64,000 bases of DNA from an uncultured Dehalococcoidia bacterium (GCA_958296245.1 OY282458.1:2298197-2362196), one strand, 5' to 3'. Numbered from the stretch's first letter, positions 1 through 9,496 are shown. Translations and numbers: made by a program. Notes: generated from the sequence alone by a model not told the origin.

Positions 1-1
1 T

Positions 2-2876
2 CAACCCGACAAGATGGAATTCGACGGATTCCTGGAGCCTAGCGTCTATCTTGACGGGGACCTGGCAACGAATGACGGGATAGCCAGGTTGTCGTCCATG
101 TGCGGTGCAAAACGCTTCGGTCCTGACTCATTGGTCAGGCTGAGGTGCGCCGGAAAGGATTCAGTCGCCTCGTCACCCGTCCCCAGGACCAGGGTGACTG
201 GCATTTGTCTGACTTCGACCGAGTGATTCGCCAACTCCCCACTCAGATCAAGTTTGCGCAAGCCTTGGACAGGACACGACTTTCAAACGTTCATAGGACG
301 GACCTGCTCAACTCGCCTACGACCTTGGCAGCTGATGGCAGTCTTCACGCTCTTTCAGAGCCCTTGTACGTGGTACCACCTGACGCGTGGGAGGCTTGTC
401 CCCTACCGTCAAGCCAACGACTTCACCCTGAATTGGTCGCGTTCAGGTCCCTTCGAGGCCTCGCGACGAAGTACGATATGACCACTTGGATCAAGTCGGT
501 CGCTCGGCGGGCGCAGGAGGGTCAAGCGACTGACGAAGAGCGGCGAGCGCTGATGAACGTCATCCTCGCCCGTAGAGGTAATTTCGACGCCGGCACGCGG
601 AGTCTACTGCGCAGGTCGCCCGTCTTGACTGACCATCACGGCCATTGGGTCGAACCTCAGAAGATCACGATTCGCCAAGCCAAGGGTGCACGTACGCTCG
701 CGGAAGTCCTCAGCTTTCCCGCCAGGTCGTATGCCAAGGACTCCGAACTCCGCCGCCGTCTGTCGTTTCGCACCAAACTGGACGGCGAAGACCTAGTTAA
801 TCTAGCCGAGCGGGTCAGCACGCATCCTGAATTGGTGAATAGTCTCGAGACAGCCCTACTGAGGCACCATGCCCTTGTTAGGCCCGGCCAGTGGCGGCGT
901 TTGGGGGGGATTGCCTGCCTGCGAAGTCGGACGGCACCCTGAAGTCACCTCAGGGTCTCTACGTCAGAACGCGCGGCGTGTTCGAGTTGCTCGGTGATGC
1001 CGTCACCTACGTAGAGGGGCTCAACAGAGTCTTGCAGGAGAAGATGGGATGTAACACTCTTCCCCGCTCCTCGGACATCGTCGCGACCATCCATCGGAAT
1101 CGGCAGTCTGACAATCCCACGGCCGACAGGCTCTACGTTGCCCTCCTTGAGGCTATCAGGAGGGAGCGTCGATCGATTACCACATACACTGATGAAGCCA
1201 TAGTCTGGACTCCTAGAGGCTATGTCTCTCCTTCGAAGACGCTGGTGAGTTCCAGCCACGCGGGACTGTTCGCCGATGCTGTCCCCGTCGCTAGGCCTCG
1301 GTCGGAGAATGCAGCCAATGCGTTGATAAGACTCGGTTGCAGGACGCGCCCAACTCCAGAGGACTGGGTACGGCTGGTCGCCTCAATCAGCCAATCCGTT
1401 GGGACTGATGGAATCGTGTCAAATGCAGACCGGTCTCGTCTGCTCCGTGCGTACGCCGAACTCCGAAGTGGCATTCCCGATGGGACAAAACTGAACGGAC
1501 GCCCCTTCGTTCTAGGTCGAGACGGACGCCTCCATGATCCCAGTCGCGCGTTCGTTGACGATTACCCACAGTTAACAGAACTGCTTGGTGCGGCCGTGGC
1601 AATCGCTGAAGACCTGGGCCAAGGAGCCCTGCGCTTCTACGATTCGTGTGGGGTGAAGAGGCTTAGCGATGCAGCAGTCCTCTCACGGACCCAGATCGGC
1701 AATCCCCAGGAGGAGCCGAATAGGATAGGCGCGACAAAGACAAGAAGGCAACTTGACTCAGGCATTTTCCGATCAGCTCTTTCGGCGCTGGTCAACCGCG
1801 AAGCCTCAGAAAGGCTCGGGGTTGGCGCAGCCCCACTACAAGCCGGCAATCTGCCAAGAATTGAATCGCTGGTCTTCGTCGACTCCATTTCGCACGAATA
1901 TCAACTGGGCGACGTTAGCGCGACGATCCAAGCCCGGCACCTTTGGAAGGGTGCAACTCTCTACGTCGTCTCGTCGCAGACCCGGACAGCTTTTCGCGAC
2001 ACCGTGTCGTACGCTCTTGCAGAGACCGTAACTGGCTCAACTGGTAACGCCAGAATGTTCGTCTCTGCGATCTATCGGCTGCTTGAGTGCAACTCAAGCG
2101 AGGAGATTGCCGACTTTCTGGCACACCGAGGCATACCTTGGCAAATGAATCTGCCCTTTGAAGCTTGGGAAATGGAGAGAGGGGCAGACTGGAGCGAAGA
2201 CCAGCAGCCGGATGGTGAATCAATTGCGGAGCATTTTGGGGAGTCCTTGACTGCGAGTCTCGTGAGTCGCGCAGGCAAAGCCACGATAAGTCCGTCTCCT
2301 CCACCTGGCAAACCCAACACCACCGCCCCAAAGTCGGTGCGTCGGGAACTACCGCCGATCGAAGAAGTGGCAGCACAGGAAGTCACCACTGTTGGTACGC
2401 AGATATCAACTAGCGGGGTAGGTGGAACAAGTGGTGGTGGTGGCTGGTCGCCGCGCGGTCCAGAGTGGGGTCGGCTCCTCGGCGAAAGAGGTGAGGAGAT
2501 TGTGTACCTGCGGGAACTTGAGAGGGTTCGTGCCGCGGGACACGGGTCACCAGAGTCAATCGTCACTTGGGTCAGTCGTGACGACCCGACGGCAGATCAC
2601 GACATTCGCTCGGTAGGGGAGAGCGGGGCGACGCTGTGGATTGAAGTGAAGTCGACGTCTGGTTCGGGCGGCACCTTTGACTGGCCGGAGTCGGAGGTTG
2701 CTAGGGCCATGGCGGAGCGGGAACACTACGTCCTGTGTCGAGTCTATCGCGTTGACAGCAAGAACCCACTCATAAAGCGTTTCCACGATCCACTGTCCAT
2801 GATTGAATCGGGCCAGATGAGGCTTGGCTTGGGACCGGTCCGTGCACAGGTAGAGTCGGCCGAAACCACTCAGTAA
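2..2876 (+). pseudogene. Large DUF3883 (NO VEIN C-terminal) protein, 5' partial and frameshifted
   Basis: Coding sequence enters from the left edge and runs through three frames: about 2-140, then about 127-905, then 900-2876. The second change falls at a G7 run (about 903-909). The sense of the protein continues across each junction, so this is one gene with two indels rather than three genes. The last 100 residues hold a DUF3883 domain, recognisable by the IEVKST strand, a PD-(D/E)XK-like core. Family knowledge: such proteins often carry an N-terminal GHKL/sacsin-like ATPase and lie in defence islands. The N terminus is outside the window, so the ATPase is not seen here. A low-complexity Gly/Ser stretch (near 2405-2460) separates the body from the C-terminal domain. 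The indels could be real decay or assembly error. Confidence 0.65.
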
Positions 2877-2973
2877 AGCAAACTCAGGCAATGACAACCT
2901 GGGAGAGTTCGAAGTTGTAGGGGGTCGGCTGACCGATTCTTCGATCCACCGAATGCTCACTAGCCAAGCACCA

Positions 2974-4551
2974 CTACTGATTGTTAGGCAAGACCGCTCC
3001 GTCTATCAGCATGTTTTCCGCGCTCCTGCCTGCGATGGGGCTGTCCTCGGGCATGGGGATGGTGTAGCGGAGCAGGACGCTGCCGGGCCTGACGGCGACC
3101 TCCTTGACGAAGGTCGTGACGAAGGCCCTGCGCTCGCTCAACTCGCTCTCCATCAGAAACTCACCCATGTCCAGGGCAAGGGCGGCGACGGCCTCCACGT
3201 CGTCACGGACCGTCCTGCGCTGGGCAATGATGGCCCTGGCGTCGGCCGCGGCGTCCTCCAGGCGCTCCCGGCGTTCCCGGTGCTCCCTGATGCGGTCCGC
3301 GGCGTCGGCCACGTCCCGGTCGGTCGTCTCGATGACGTACCAGACGCGGGCTAGCCTCCGCTTCACGTCCTCGATCTCATACTCGATAGTGTGGAGCCTC
3401 TTGCGCTGCTCACGCCCCACGACGTCCATATCCTCCTCCACGACCTCGACCAGGACGGGGTCGATGCCCCCGTTGAGGACGTTGGCCCGAATCCTCTCCA
3501 GCACCATCTCCTCCAACCGCCGGGCATTGACCCTGGGGGCCTCGCAGGCGTCTTTGCCGCGCTTCATGATGGACTGGCAGACGTAGTAGGCGAACTGCCC
3601 GCTCTTGGCGTCCTGTCCGCTGAACGCTCTCCCGCAGAGCCTGCACTTGAGCAGTCCGCTGAGCAGGTAGGTGCTGGCGAGTCTCCGGGGATGAATCCTC
3701 TTGGGAGCGCGGGAGCGCATCAGTGCGTTGACGCGGTTGAACTTGGCTTTGGAGACGATGGCGGGGAACGCCTTCTCGACGCGCACCGGCTCGGCTTTCG
3801 TCCTAGCGTTGGCGCCCCAGACCAGCGTGCCGGTGTAGACCTCGTTTCGGAGGATGAAGTGGACCCCGTTCTTGGACCAGAGCTTGGCCGCCGGGCTGGC
3901 GATGCCCTCGTCGTTGAGGGTGCGGGCTATGTCCAGCATCCCCGTGCCGGCCTCGGCGAGGTCGAAGATGCGCCGGACGACGCGGGCGGCCTGGGGGTCG
4001 GGTTCCAGCACGGGCCGTTCCTTGGGGCCGTCCTGCACCTTGATCCGGTTGAAGCCGTAGGGCGTCCTGCTGCCGACCCAGAAGCCCCTGGATGCGGCCT
4101 CCCGCATCCCCCGGGAGACCTCCTGGGGGAGGTTTTCCGAGTAGAACTCGTCCACGGTCTCGATGATGCCCTCCAGCAGCTTGCCGGTGGGGGTGTCGTC
4201 GGCGGGCTCGGTGATGGAGACGACCCGTACGCCCTTGCGCCGGAGCATGGACTTGTAGACGACGGCGTGCTCCCGCTTGCGGGTGAAGCGGGAGCACTTC
4301 CAGACCAGGATCTCCCGGAACGGGGCGTTGGTCCTGGAAGCCGTGTCGATCATCTCCTTGAACTGGGGCCGGTCGGCGACTCGGCCGCTCTCAGCCTCGT
4401 CGACGTACTCGCGGGCGACGACGTAGCCGTTCTCGCGTGCGTAGTCCCTGAGCGCCCGGAGCTGAGCGGCCACGGACAGGTCCACGTCCTGGCGGTCGCT
4501 GGACACCCTTGCATAGAGGGCTGCCGGCGTGAGTTCCTGTCGCTCACTCAC
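2974..4551 (-). CDS. Large serine recombinase (integrase/resolvase family)
   Basis: The 525-residue protein has the layout of large serine integrases. An N-terminal resolvase domain carries the ARVSSDRQ motif with the catalytic serine at about residues 17-18. It is followed by a Recombinase domain (about 170-280), a zinc ribbon with CRLCG and a later cysteine pair (about 300-340), and a helical coiled-coil region (about 385-450). It would cut and rejoin DNA at att sites to integrate or excise an element. It sits at the left end of a block of plasmid/ICE-like genes, the usual place for an integrase. Its start overlaps the end of the small gene at 4544-4786, so the two are probably co-transcribed. 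No att core could be identified in the 97 bp to the DUF3883 gene. Confidence 0.93.
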   Translation of the reverse strand: MSERQELTPAALYARVSSDRQDVDLSVAAQLRALRDYARENGYVVAREYVDEAESGRVADRPQFKEMIDTASRTNAPFREILVWKCSRFTRKREHAVVYKSMLRRKGVRVVSITEPADDTPTGKLLEGIIETVDEFYSENLPQEVSRGMREAASRGFWVGSRTPYGFNRIKVQDGPKERPVLEPDPQAARVVRRIFDLAEAGTGMLDIARTLNDEGIASPAAKLWSKNGVHFILRNEVYTGTLVWGANARTKAEPVRVEKAFPAIVSKAKFNRVNALMRSRAPKRIHPRRLASTYLLSGLLKCRLCGRAFSGQDAKSGQFAYYVCQSIMKRGKDACEAPRVNARRLEEMVLERIRANVLNGGIDPVLVEVVEEDMDVVGREQRKRLHTIEYEIEDVKRRLARVWYVIETTDRDVADAADRIREHRERRERLEDAAADARAIIAQRRTVRDDVEAVAALALDMGEFLMESELSERRAFVTTFVKEVAVRPGSVLLRYTIPMPEDSPIAGRSAENMLIDGAVLPNNQ

Positions 4552-4786
4552 TTATCTGCTCTCCCTCTACCCGGTCAACGCCGTCCGGCGGGGTCGTCGA
4601 TCCCGGCCAGCGCCTTTCCATGTGGGCGCGGAGGGCGGTTCTGGCGAGGATGCGCAGCCCCTTCAGGATGGTCCTGCGCTGCTTGGAGGTGTAGGACGGC
4701 AACAGCGCGTCCAGCGAGTCGTCGCTGCCGTCCTCGCCGAGTCTCAGACGACCGTCCTGTTCGTTCTGTCCTGTGGTGTCTTTCAT
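4544..4786 (-). CDS. Small protein encoded just upstream of the recombinase
   Basis: An 80-residue product whose stop overlaps the recombinase start by 8 nt on the same strand. A longer reading from 4891 is possible, but the stretch before the Met at 4786 is Pro-rich and looks like non-coding sequence. The protein has an acidic N terminus and a basic helical middle (SKQRRTILKGLRILARTAL). I do not recognise the family. Position and size would fit a recombination directionality factor or an accessory DNA-binding protein, but that is inference from context only. Confidence 0.5.
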   Translation of the reverse strand: MKDTTGQNEQDGRLRLGEDGSDDSLDALLPSYTSKQRRTILKGLRILARTALRAHMERRWPGSTTPPDGVDRVEGEQISE

Positions 4787-4909
4787 GCTGGGCAGTCTCA
4801 GTGGCACGTCTCTGAGGCCGCTGGCCTTTCGTTGCGGGTCTGTGATCTGGACGCCGGGCGCGGGCGGCGTGGACGGACACCCGGCGTCCATGCAGGCTCG
4901 GTGAGCCGC

Positions 4910-5146
4910 TCACTCCTTGAAGAAACTCAACTGGACCGGTTCGCCCATGAGGATCTCGAGTCCTCCGGGCAGCTGGGCCGCGAACCGGAAGAGGCCGAAC
5001 ATGGCTCCACCGGACGGTTCGACGCCCTTGCGCCACTTGTACATCTGCTTGTGGTCGACGCCGATGGACTTGGCGAGTCCGGCCCAGGTGAGACCGCTGG
5101 CCTCCTTGAGGCGTTCGAGGCGGTCGGTGAAGTCCCCCGGAAGCAG
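4910..5146 (-). CDS. Small HTH DNA-binding protein with no ordinary start codon
   Basis: The frame encodes a clear Cro/XRE-type helix-turn-helix: DFTDRLERLKEASGLTWAGL, then AKSIGVDHKQMYKWRKG. It ends at a TGA at 4910-4912. The frame is open only back to a TAG at 5180-5182, inside a palindromic repeat, and has no ATG, GTG or TTG before the recognition helix. The coordinates assume a CTG start at 5144-5146. The protein resembles the HTH protein at 9911-10183 in pattern (short Arg-rich lead, then F-x-x-R-L-x-R-x-x-E-x-S-G-L-x-W). Either a rare start codon is used or a small indel has removed the true 5' end. It probably regulates genes of the element. Confidence 0.55.
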   Translation of the reverse strand: MLPGDFTDRLERLKEASGLTWAGLAKSIGVDHKQMYKWRKGVEPSGGAMFGLFRFAAQLPGGLEILMGEPVQLSFFKE

Positions 5147-5166
5147 GGCTGCCGTAGTTCGGGCGT

Positions 5167-5256
5167 TCCAGGTCCCCGCCTAGGCGGGGCGAGGGCCAGA
5201 GCGCCGATCAGCAGGCAGCCTGCGACGTCCAGGTCCCCGCCTAGGCGGGGCGAGGG
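5167..5256. repeat. Two perfect 29-bp palindromic direct repeats with a 32-bp spacer
   Basis: Copies lie at 5167-5195 and 5228-5256, with 32 bp between them. Each contains the perfect 16-bp palindrome CCCCGCCTAGGCGGGG (5174-5189 and 5235-5250). The 29/32 geometry and the CCCCGC...GCGGGG core are those of type I-E CRISPR repeats. However, there are only two copies, no cas gene is in the window, and the spacer itself holds an inverted repeat (GCAGGCAGCCTGC). They lie between two HTH genes of a mobile element, so paired operators, iterons or part of a transfer origin are equally possible. Confidence 0.6.
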
Positions 5257-5257
5257 G

Positions 5258-5542
5258 TTAGGATTGATCGTCATCAGGCACCTCCTGTTCAAAGAGATCG
5301 TGGAAGTTCTCCACACCTAGGGCTCGTTGCATCCGACGTCGGATGCGACCCGAGGGCGCTCTCCCCTCGTTGACCAGCTTGGATAGGTAGCTGGGGCTGA
5401 TCCCGGTCTCCTTAGCGAGCCAGTTCTGGGAGCGGTTCAGAAGGTTGAGCCGCCGCCAGAGGGCCGCTGCGTCCAGCCGGACGACGGTCCGTCCTGCACG
5501 CCTCGGGTGTCCCTTCATTTGGTTGGCGTCTCTCGAACGCAT
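5258..5542 (-). CDS. HTH (XRE-type) regulator of the mobile element
   Basis: A 94-residue protein with a helix-turn-helix at about residues 38-70 (QNWLAKETGISPSYLSKLVN), a basic N terminus and an acidic tail. An AGGAG lies 9 nt before the ATG at 5542, which supports that start. It is downstream on the same strand of the replication-relaxation gene and ends 1 nt from the palindromic repeat pair, which is a plausible binding target. The likely role is a transcriptional repressor controlling maintenance or excision of the element; this is inferred from fold and context. Confidence 0.75.
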   Translation of the reverse strand: MRSRDANQMKGHPRRAGRTVVRLDAAALWRRLNLLNRSQNWLAKETGISPSYLSKLVNEGRAPSGRIRRRMQRALGVENFHDLFEQEVPDDDQS

Positions 5543-5617
5543 GGCTTTCGTTCTCCTGTCATCTCTATAAATTTTTGACGGGAAGCGGACAGGGCCTCAC
5601 GCTCCCGCCAGCCCCGC

Positions 5618-7282
5618 TTACTCGTGGTTCAGCGGGGGCGGCAGGGCTTGGGGCGACTGCCACTCCCCTGGGGAGCGCCACGCCCTGCCCAGGGGTCCCA
5701 GGGCGTCTATGGCCCCCTTGTGGGAGACCCAGAGGGGAACGGCTACCCCTTCGGCCCGCATCTCCTCCCGCGCCACGCGCAGGAAGTGGGTCTGGGCGAT
5801 CTCGTCGTCGAAGACGACCAGGACTGCGGGCCTCGTGCCGTGGTCGTCCAGGGGCCTGTGGGACGAGTAGTAGCGCAGGTAGGGGGCCAGGTGGTCCGAC
5901 ATGGTGGAGGGGCGCACCGCCCGGCGTTCCCACTCCAGGAAGAAGGCCCAGTCGGCGCCGTCCTTTTGGATGACGGCGAAGGCGTCGGGATTGACGGCGC
6001 GCATCCGGCCGTCGTGGCGGAAGTGCCGCGACGCCCTCCTGGGCGGGTCCACCTGGACGATCTCCCATCCCAGCAAGGGGGCCTGGGCGGTCAGGGCTGC
6101 CAGGAAGCCGTGGACGGCGGCGGTGTGCTCGATGTTCCTGAGCAGCTGGCGGCCCCGCCTGCCGGCGACGTTGCGCCACTCGAAGGAGGCTCCCGGGTCT
6201 TCCATGGACGCGCTCCAGCGCTTCTTCGCCACGCCGACGGAGGTGCGGTCCCTGCGGGCGAGCAGGGAGAGGCCGCGGTCGGTAAGGGCCATCCGCCGGT
6301 CCGCCTCCGGGAGGCGCGTTACCAGGCCGAACCCATCCAGGGGGATGACCAGCTGAGAGGCTCTCTGGGGCGAGACGCCCATGAGCCCGGCCAGCTCCCC
6401 GAGGTCGATCCAGGGCCAGTCCGAGACAAGGTCGAGGGCGCGCTTCTCGGCGGGCTTGAGGAACAGTGGCAGCAGGTGGTCGGCCATGTCCGCCGCGGCC
6501 GCCCGTTCTGGGAAGTCCTCAGGGGCCGTGACCCGCTGGGGCTCCGGCTCCACCGGGAGGGTTCCCCCGGGCTCCGCCCGGTCGAGGGCGTAGCGCAGGT
6601 CGACGATGGCCCCCACCTTGAGGGGGTTCCCATATTCTGTCCTCCGCTCCGGCGGCGACCGCCTCGCTCTCCAGCGCGAACAGGGCGGGCACGTCGGTGG
6701 TGGAGAGGAGCCTTCTTGCGTGCCTGAGACGCACGCCGTCGGCCATAAGAACGAGCACGGTCCCGGGCATCGGCCCGTCCCGCAGACGCCAGAGGCGCTT
6801 GGCGAAGCCCGACCTATCGGCGGTCAACCCCTGCCGTATGACCCCGACGGTTCTGCCGTCGGGCAGTATACGGCGGCGTCCAGGGACGTGGAGCGGTACC
6901 AGCGGAACCGTATGGGATAGGCCACGCCGGTGAGGATGGAGGCCAGGTGGTACATGCTCGGCAGGACGTCGAAGCGCTCCATCAGGCTGCGCCGCCACTG
7001 GGCCGAGAGGGGACGTTCGCGCAGCAGCGCCTCCAGGGGCCTGTCCTCCTCCTCCGCGAGCCTGGCCAGCCCCATGGCGGTGAGGTGGAACCTCCGGGCC
7101 GGGGGAAGGGGGTCGGCGGCGTGGAGGACGGAGGCGCAGAGGCCCTCAGCCCCCAGCCTCTCCACAGCCTCGTACACCGTGGCCCTGAACCATCCGGTTA
7201 CGGTGGTCATCTCCTGGCGGTCGAGGAAGGGCATCGAGGCCAGGGCGCGGACCAGGTCGTGTTCACATCCTTCGGGTCTCAT
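5618..7282 (-). pseudogene. Replication-relaxation (Rlx-like) protein, two compensating frameshifts
   Basis: Three consecutive minus-strand segments read as one protein of about 550 residues. Segment 7282 to about 6870 is a winged-helix N terminus. Segment about 6870-6630 continues in another frame (GRTVGVIRQGLTADRSGFAK). Segment about 6630-5618 returns to the first frame and holds a second winged-helix region and the replication-relaxation domain, including FFLEWERR and the LAPYLRYY helix. Family knowledge: such proteins are found in conjugative and mobilisable elements and act in DNA processing. The start overlaps the coupling-protein stop region at 7279-7282 (ATGA). The two indels, at about 6870 (by CTGCCCGACGG) and about 6630 (by GGGAACCCCC), cancel in frame. 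As read, no full-length protein is made. Confidence 0.7.
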
Positions 7283-8220
7283 CGCTGCTCCTCCTCCGTC
7301 TCGCGCTCGCCGGCGGGGAACGCCCCGTCGGCCTTCTCCTCAGCCTCGTCGGCGGCTCCGGCCGCATCTCCATCGGAGCCTGCCCCGCCCCCGGCGGTCT
7401 GCTGCTTCTTGCCGGGCTTGCGGCCGGCGTCCTTCTCTGCCTGCTGCCGGGCGTTCTCGATGTCCTCCACGCCCTTGCGGAAGTCGCCCACCTTGCGGTG
7501 GCCGTCGGCGTCGGCGTAGTCCGCCTGCCTGCCGGAGACCGTGTAGGCGGTCGCGGCCTCGCGGATGCGTGCCGCCCTTTCCGGGTCTCCGTCCTCGGGC
7601 TTGCGAACCATCATCGAGAAGGCGGACATCCGCTCGGTTCCGACGGTGGCGCGGACGTAACAGTGGTGGACGGGCAACGAGGTGATGTCGTCCTCGGTGA
7701 CCCGCTCCTTGCCCAGCTCCCACACCAGGGTCTTGGCGTCGTTGCCCGCCACCTGGAAGACGGCCAGGCAGCCCACGTTGGCGAGGAGGGTGTCCCGCAT
7801 GGTGCGGGAGAGGTCGTCCAGCTTGGCGAGGCTCTGGGTGGCGAGGACGAAGGAGGCGCCGAACTTGCCCAGCTCGCTGAGCATCGACTCGTAGTCCACG
7901 CCGGGCATCGACTGCATCTCGTCGACGACGACGAGGGCGCCCCGTCGCTGCTCCAGCCGGAGGCTTCCCTGCTCGCGGATCACGGCGTCCACGAGGTTGA
8001 GCATGGACGCGCCGACGAGGGCGGCCACGTCCCTGCCCACCACTCCCTGGGAGGTGGAGACCAGCAGGATGCCGCCGGACGTGGATTGCGCGCGGCGGCC
8101 CTCGACCTGACCGACCAGGACCCCACCATCAACCAGATCCGCTGGTTCGTTTGAATCGGCTGTCCACTCGTCTAGCCAGTCTATGATGGCGTCGCTGGTG
8201 CTCCAGGTGGTGCGCCGCAT
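7279..8220 (-). pseudogene. Type IV coupling-protein-like ATPase (TraG/VirD4 class), 5' truncated
   Basis: The 313-residue reading contains the C-terminal half of a conjugative coupling ATPase: GRDVAALVGASMLNLVDAVI, a Walker B strand (LVVVDEMQSMPG), and the sensor region FVLATQSLAKLDDLSRTMRD. A Walker A motif and the N-terminal half are absent. The first 30 residues (8130-8220) do not look like the family. The tail after about residue 230 is charged and low in complexity. In a full protein this ATPase would feed DNA to a transfer channel. The break lies at about 8120-8220, where a plus-strand gene tail also begins. It ends in an ATGA overlap with the Rlx gene, the two forming one operon. Confidence 0.7.
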
Positions 8221-8338
8221 GGTGGCGGGAACCTGCCCATTTATGGCCCTCTACCTGGACATGGACCTGGGAACGGTCACACCCACCTACGTCACGCCGG
8301 AAGCGGTGGAGCGAACAGTGGGGACCTACGTCGAGTAA
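8153..8338 (+). pseudogene. 3' remnant of an unknown plus-strand gene
   Basis: An open frame ending at TAA 8336-8338 reads as coding sequence towards its end (MALYLDMDLGTVTPTYVTPE). It has no upstream ribosome binding site and runs back into the broken 5' side of the coupling protein. I read it as the tail of a gene whose 5' part was lost in the same deletion. The family is not recognised. A short independent gene starting at the ATG pair near 8183 is the alternative. Confidence 0.35.
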
Positions 8339-8381
8339 TCGGCGCACGTGGACGCACTCAGAGAACAAGGAAGGAGAAACC

Positions 8382-8768
8382 ATGTCTAACGCAAACGGAA
8401 CCACCAAGACCATGTGGCAGGACAACCACAGCGGGCTCCGCAGGCACAAGCTCATGACGAAGGAGCTTGCCGACACGATACCGCCCCTCTACGCCAATGA
8501 CGGCGCTGACGACCCCGACGCCGTCCTCGCCAGGGTGAAGCTCTTCTCCCCGTATAACGGCTGGACCTGGTACGTCACCGAGTGGGAGGCGGAGACCGGC
8601 CTCTCCTTCGGCCTCGTCGAGGGGTTCGAGACGGAGCTTGGCTACTTCAGCCTGGACGAGCTGGCGGAGGTGACCGTCTTCGGCGGCGTCCCCGCCGTGG
8701 AGCACGACCTCTACTGGGAGCCGACGACGCTGGGCGAGATAAGGAGGAATTCGAGGCGCGCGGCGTAG
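8382..8768 (+). CDS. DUF2958 domain protein
   Basis: A 128-residue protein with the DUF2958 hallmarks: WTWYVTEW, then GLSFGLVEGFETELGYFSLD, and a final LYWEP. Function is unknown. Family members are common cargo of integrative conjugative elements and plasmids and often lie near antirestriction genes. A good ribosome binding site (AAGGAGA, 8370-8376) precedes the ATG. It starts a plus-strand run of accessory genes and belongs with the mobile element by content. Confidence 0.8.
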   Translation: MSNANGTTKTMWQDNHSGLRRHKLMTKELADTIPPLYANDGADDPDAVLARVKLFSPYNGWTWYVTEWEAETGLSFGLVEGFETELGYFSLDELAEVTVFGGVPAVEHDLYWEPTTLGEIRRNSRRAA

Positions 8769-8829
8769 TCGATTCGACCGGCGAACGAGAGCGTAGCCGG
8801 ACATACCTCTATAAGGAAAGGAGAAGACC

Positions 8830-9357
8830 ATGCCAGACGAGACCGGAACGGAGGCGACTCGCTCGGACGCCCGGAGCGCCGACGACAGTCTCTTCGGCGA
8901 TGCTGCTGACAATACGCCCGCCGCGGTATCCGAGGAGACCGAACAGGACGATCAGCGTCCTGCTGAGACCAACGATGACGACGATGAGGCGACACAGGGC
9001 CAGGAGGGCGCCACGGAGTCCGGGGAGCCGGACACTGGGGGCGAGGCGAACGGGTCGGAGGACCTGAAGGTGGTCGTGTCCATCAAGGGAAACAGGGCCA
9101 CCATCGGGGTGCGGCAGCCCTCGTCGGACCCGCACATCGAGTCCTTCGACGACCTGGGCGAGTCGGGGCTGATGCGGGAGGTCCCGGCGGTGGTCGCAAG
9201 GGCGCGTGCCCGGTGGGAGGACGCTCCAAAGCACCCGGCCTACGCCAGACCCGCACCCCCGGCCAGACGCCGGAATCGGCGCGGGCAGGCGGCGGCACAG
9301 GACGCCGGCGCCACGGCGGAGGCAAACCAGGCGCAGCAGACGCTGAGGCTGTTCTAG
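8830..9357 (+). CDS. Acidic, low-complexity protein of the mobile element
   Basis: A 175-residue protein. Residues 1-80 are dominated by Glu, Asp, Gln and Thr. A short folded-looking core follows (about 82-135, with LKVVVSIKGNRATIGV). The C terminus is Arg/Ala/Gln-rich. The family is not recognised. A strong AAAGGAG site (8816-8822) precedes the ATG. The core strand-turn-strand pattern resembles small nucleic-acid-binding or single-stranded DNA-binding accessory proteins, but I see no motif that proves it. A long hairpin follows directly, so this gene probably ends a transcript starting at the DUF2958 gene. Confidence 0.6.
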   Translation: MPDETGTEATRSDARSADDSLFGDAADNTPAAVSEETEQDDQRPAETNDDDDEATQGQEGATESGEPDTGGEANGSEDLKVVVSIKGNRATIGVRQPSSDPHIESFDDLGESGLMREVPAVVARARARWEDAPKHPAYARPAPPARRRNRRGQAAAQDAGATAEANQAQQTLRLF

Positions 9358-9370
9358 CAGTCGATCCAAC

Positions 9371-9405
9371 GGAGGGAGAGCACCTGAATTCGGTGCTCTC
9401 CCTCC
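9371..9405 (+). terminator. Long stem-loop after the acidic-protein gene
   Basis: Perfect 14-bp arms at 9371-9384 and 9392-9405 (GGAGGGAGAGCACC) surround a 7-nt loop, starting 14 nt after the stop codon. A T-rich stretch only begins about 25 nt later (9424-9428). It would act as an intrinsic terminator or a 3'-end stabiliser. Confidence 0.65.
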
Positions 9406-9438
9406 ACCTTCCATGTATATGGGCTTTTTCGCGTTTTA

Positions 9439-9471
9439 GGCCCGTTGCACGCCCATGTGTGCGGGCCTTTT
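9439..9471 (+). terminator. Second stem-loop with a T tract
   Basis: GGCCCG (9439-9444) pairs with CGGGCC (9462-9467), extended inward by GCAC/GTGT, and is followed by TTTT. This is a better intrinsic terminator than the preceding hairpin and separates the DUF2958 transcript from the Cys-protein gene. Confidence 0.6.
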
Positions 9472-9496
9472 GCATTTCGGAAGGGAGGGAAGGCAG

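Noticed and set aside
3391-4815. A plus-strand open frame of 474 codons opposite the serine recombinase
   Set aside because: The recombinase on the other strand has all its domains in order. The antisense frame is composition-driven.
5167-5256. A confident CRISPR array call
   Set aside because: There are only two repeats, no cas genes or leader, and the spacer contains its own inverted repeat. It is kept as a repeat feature and a finding instead.
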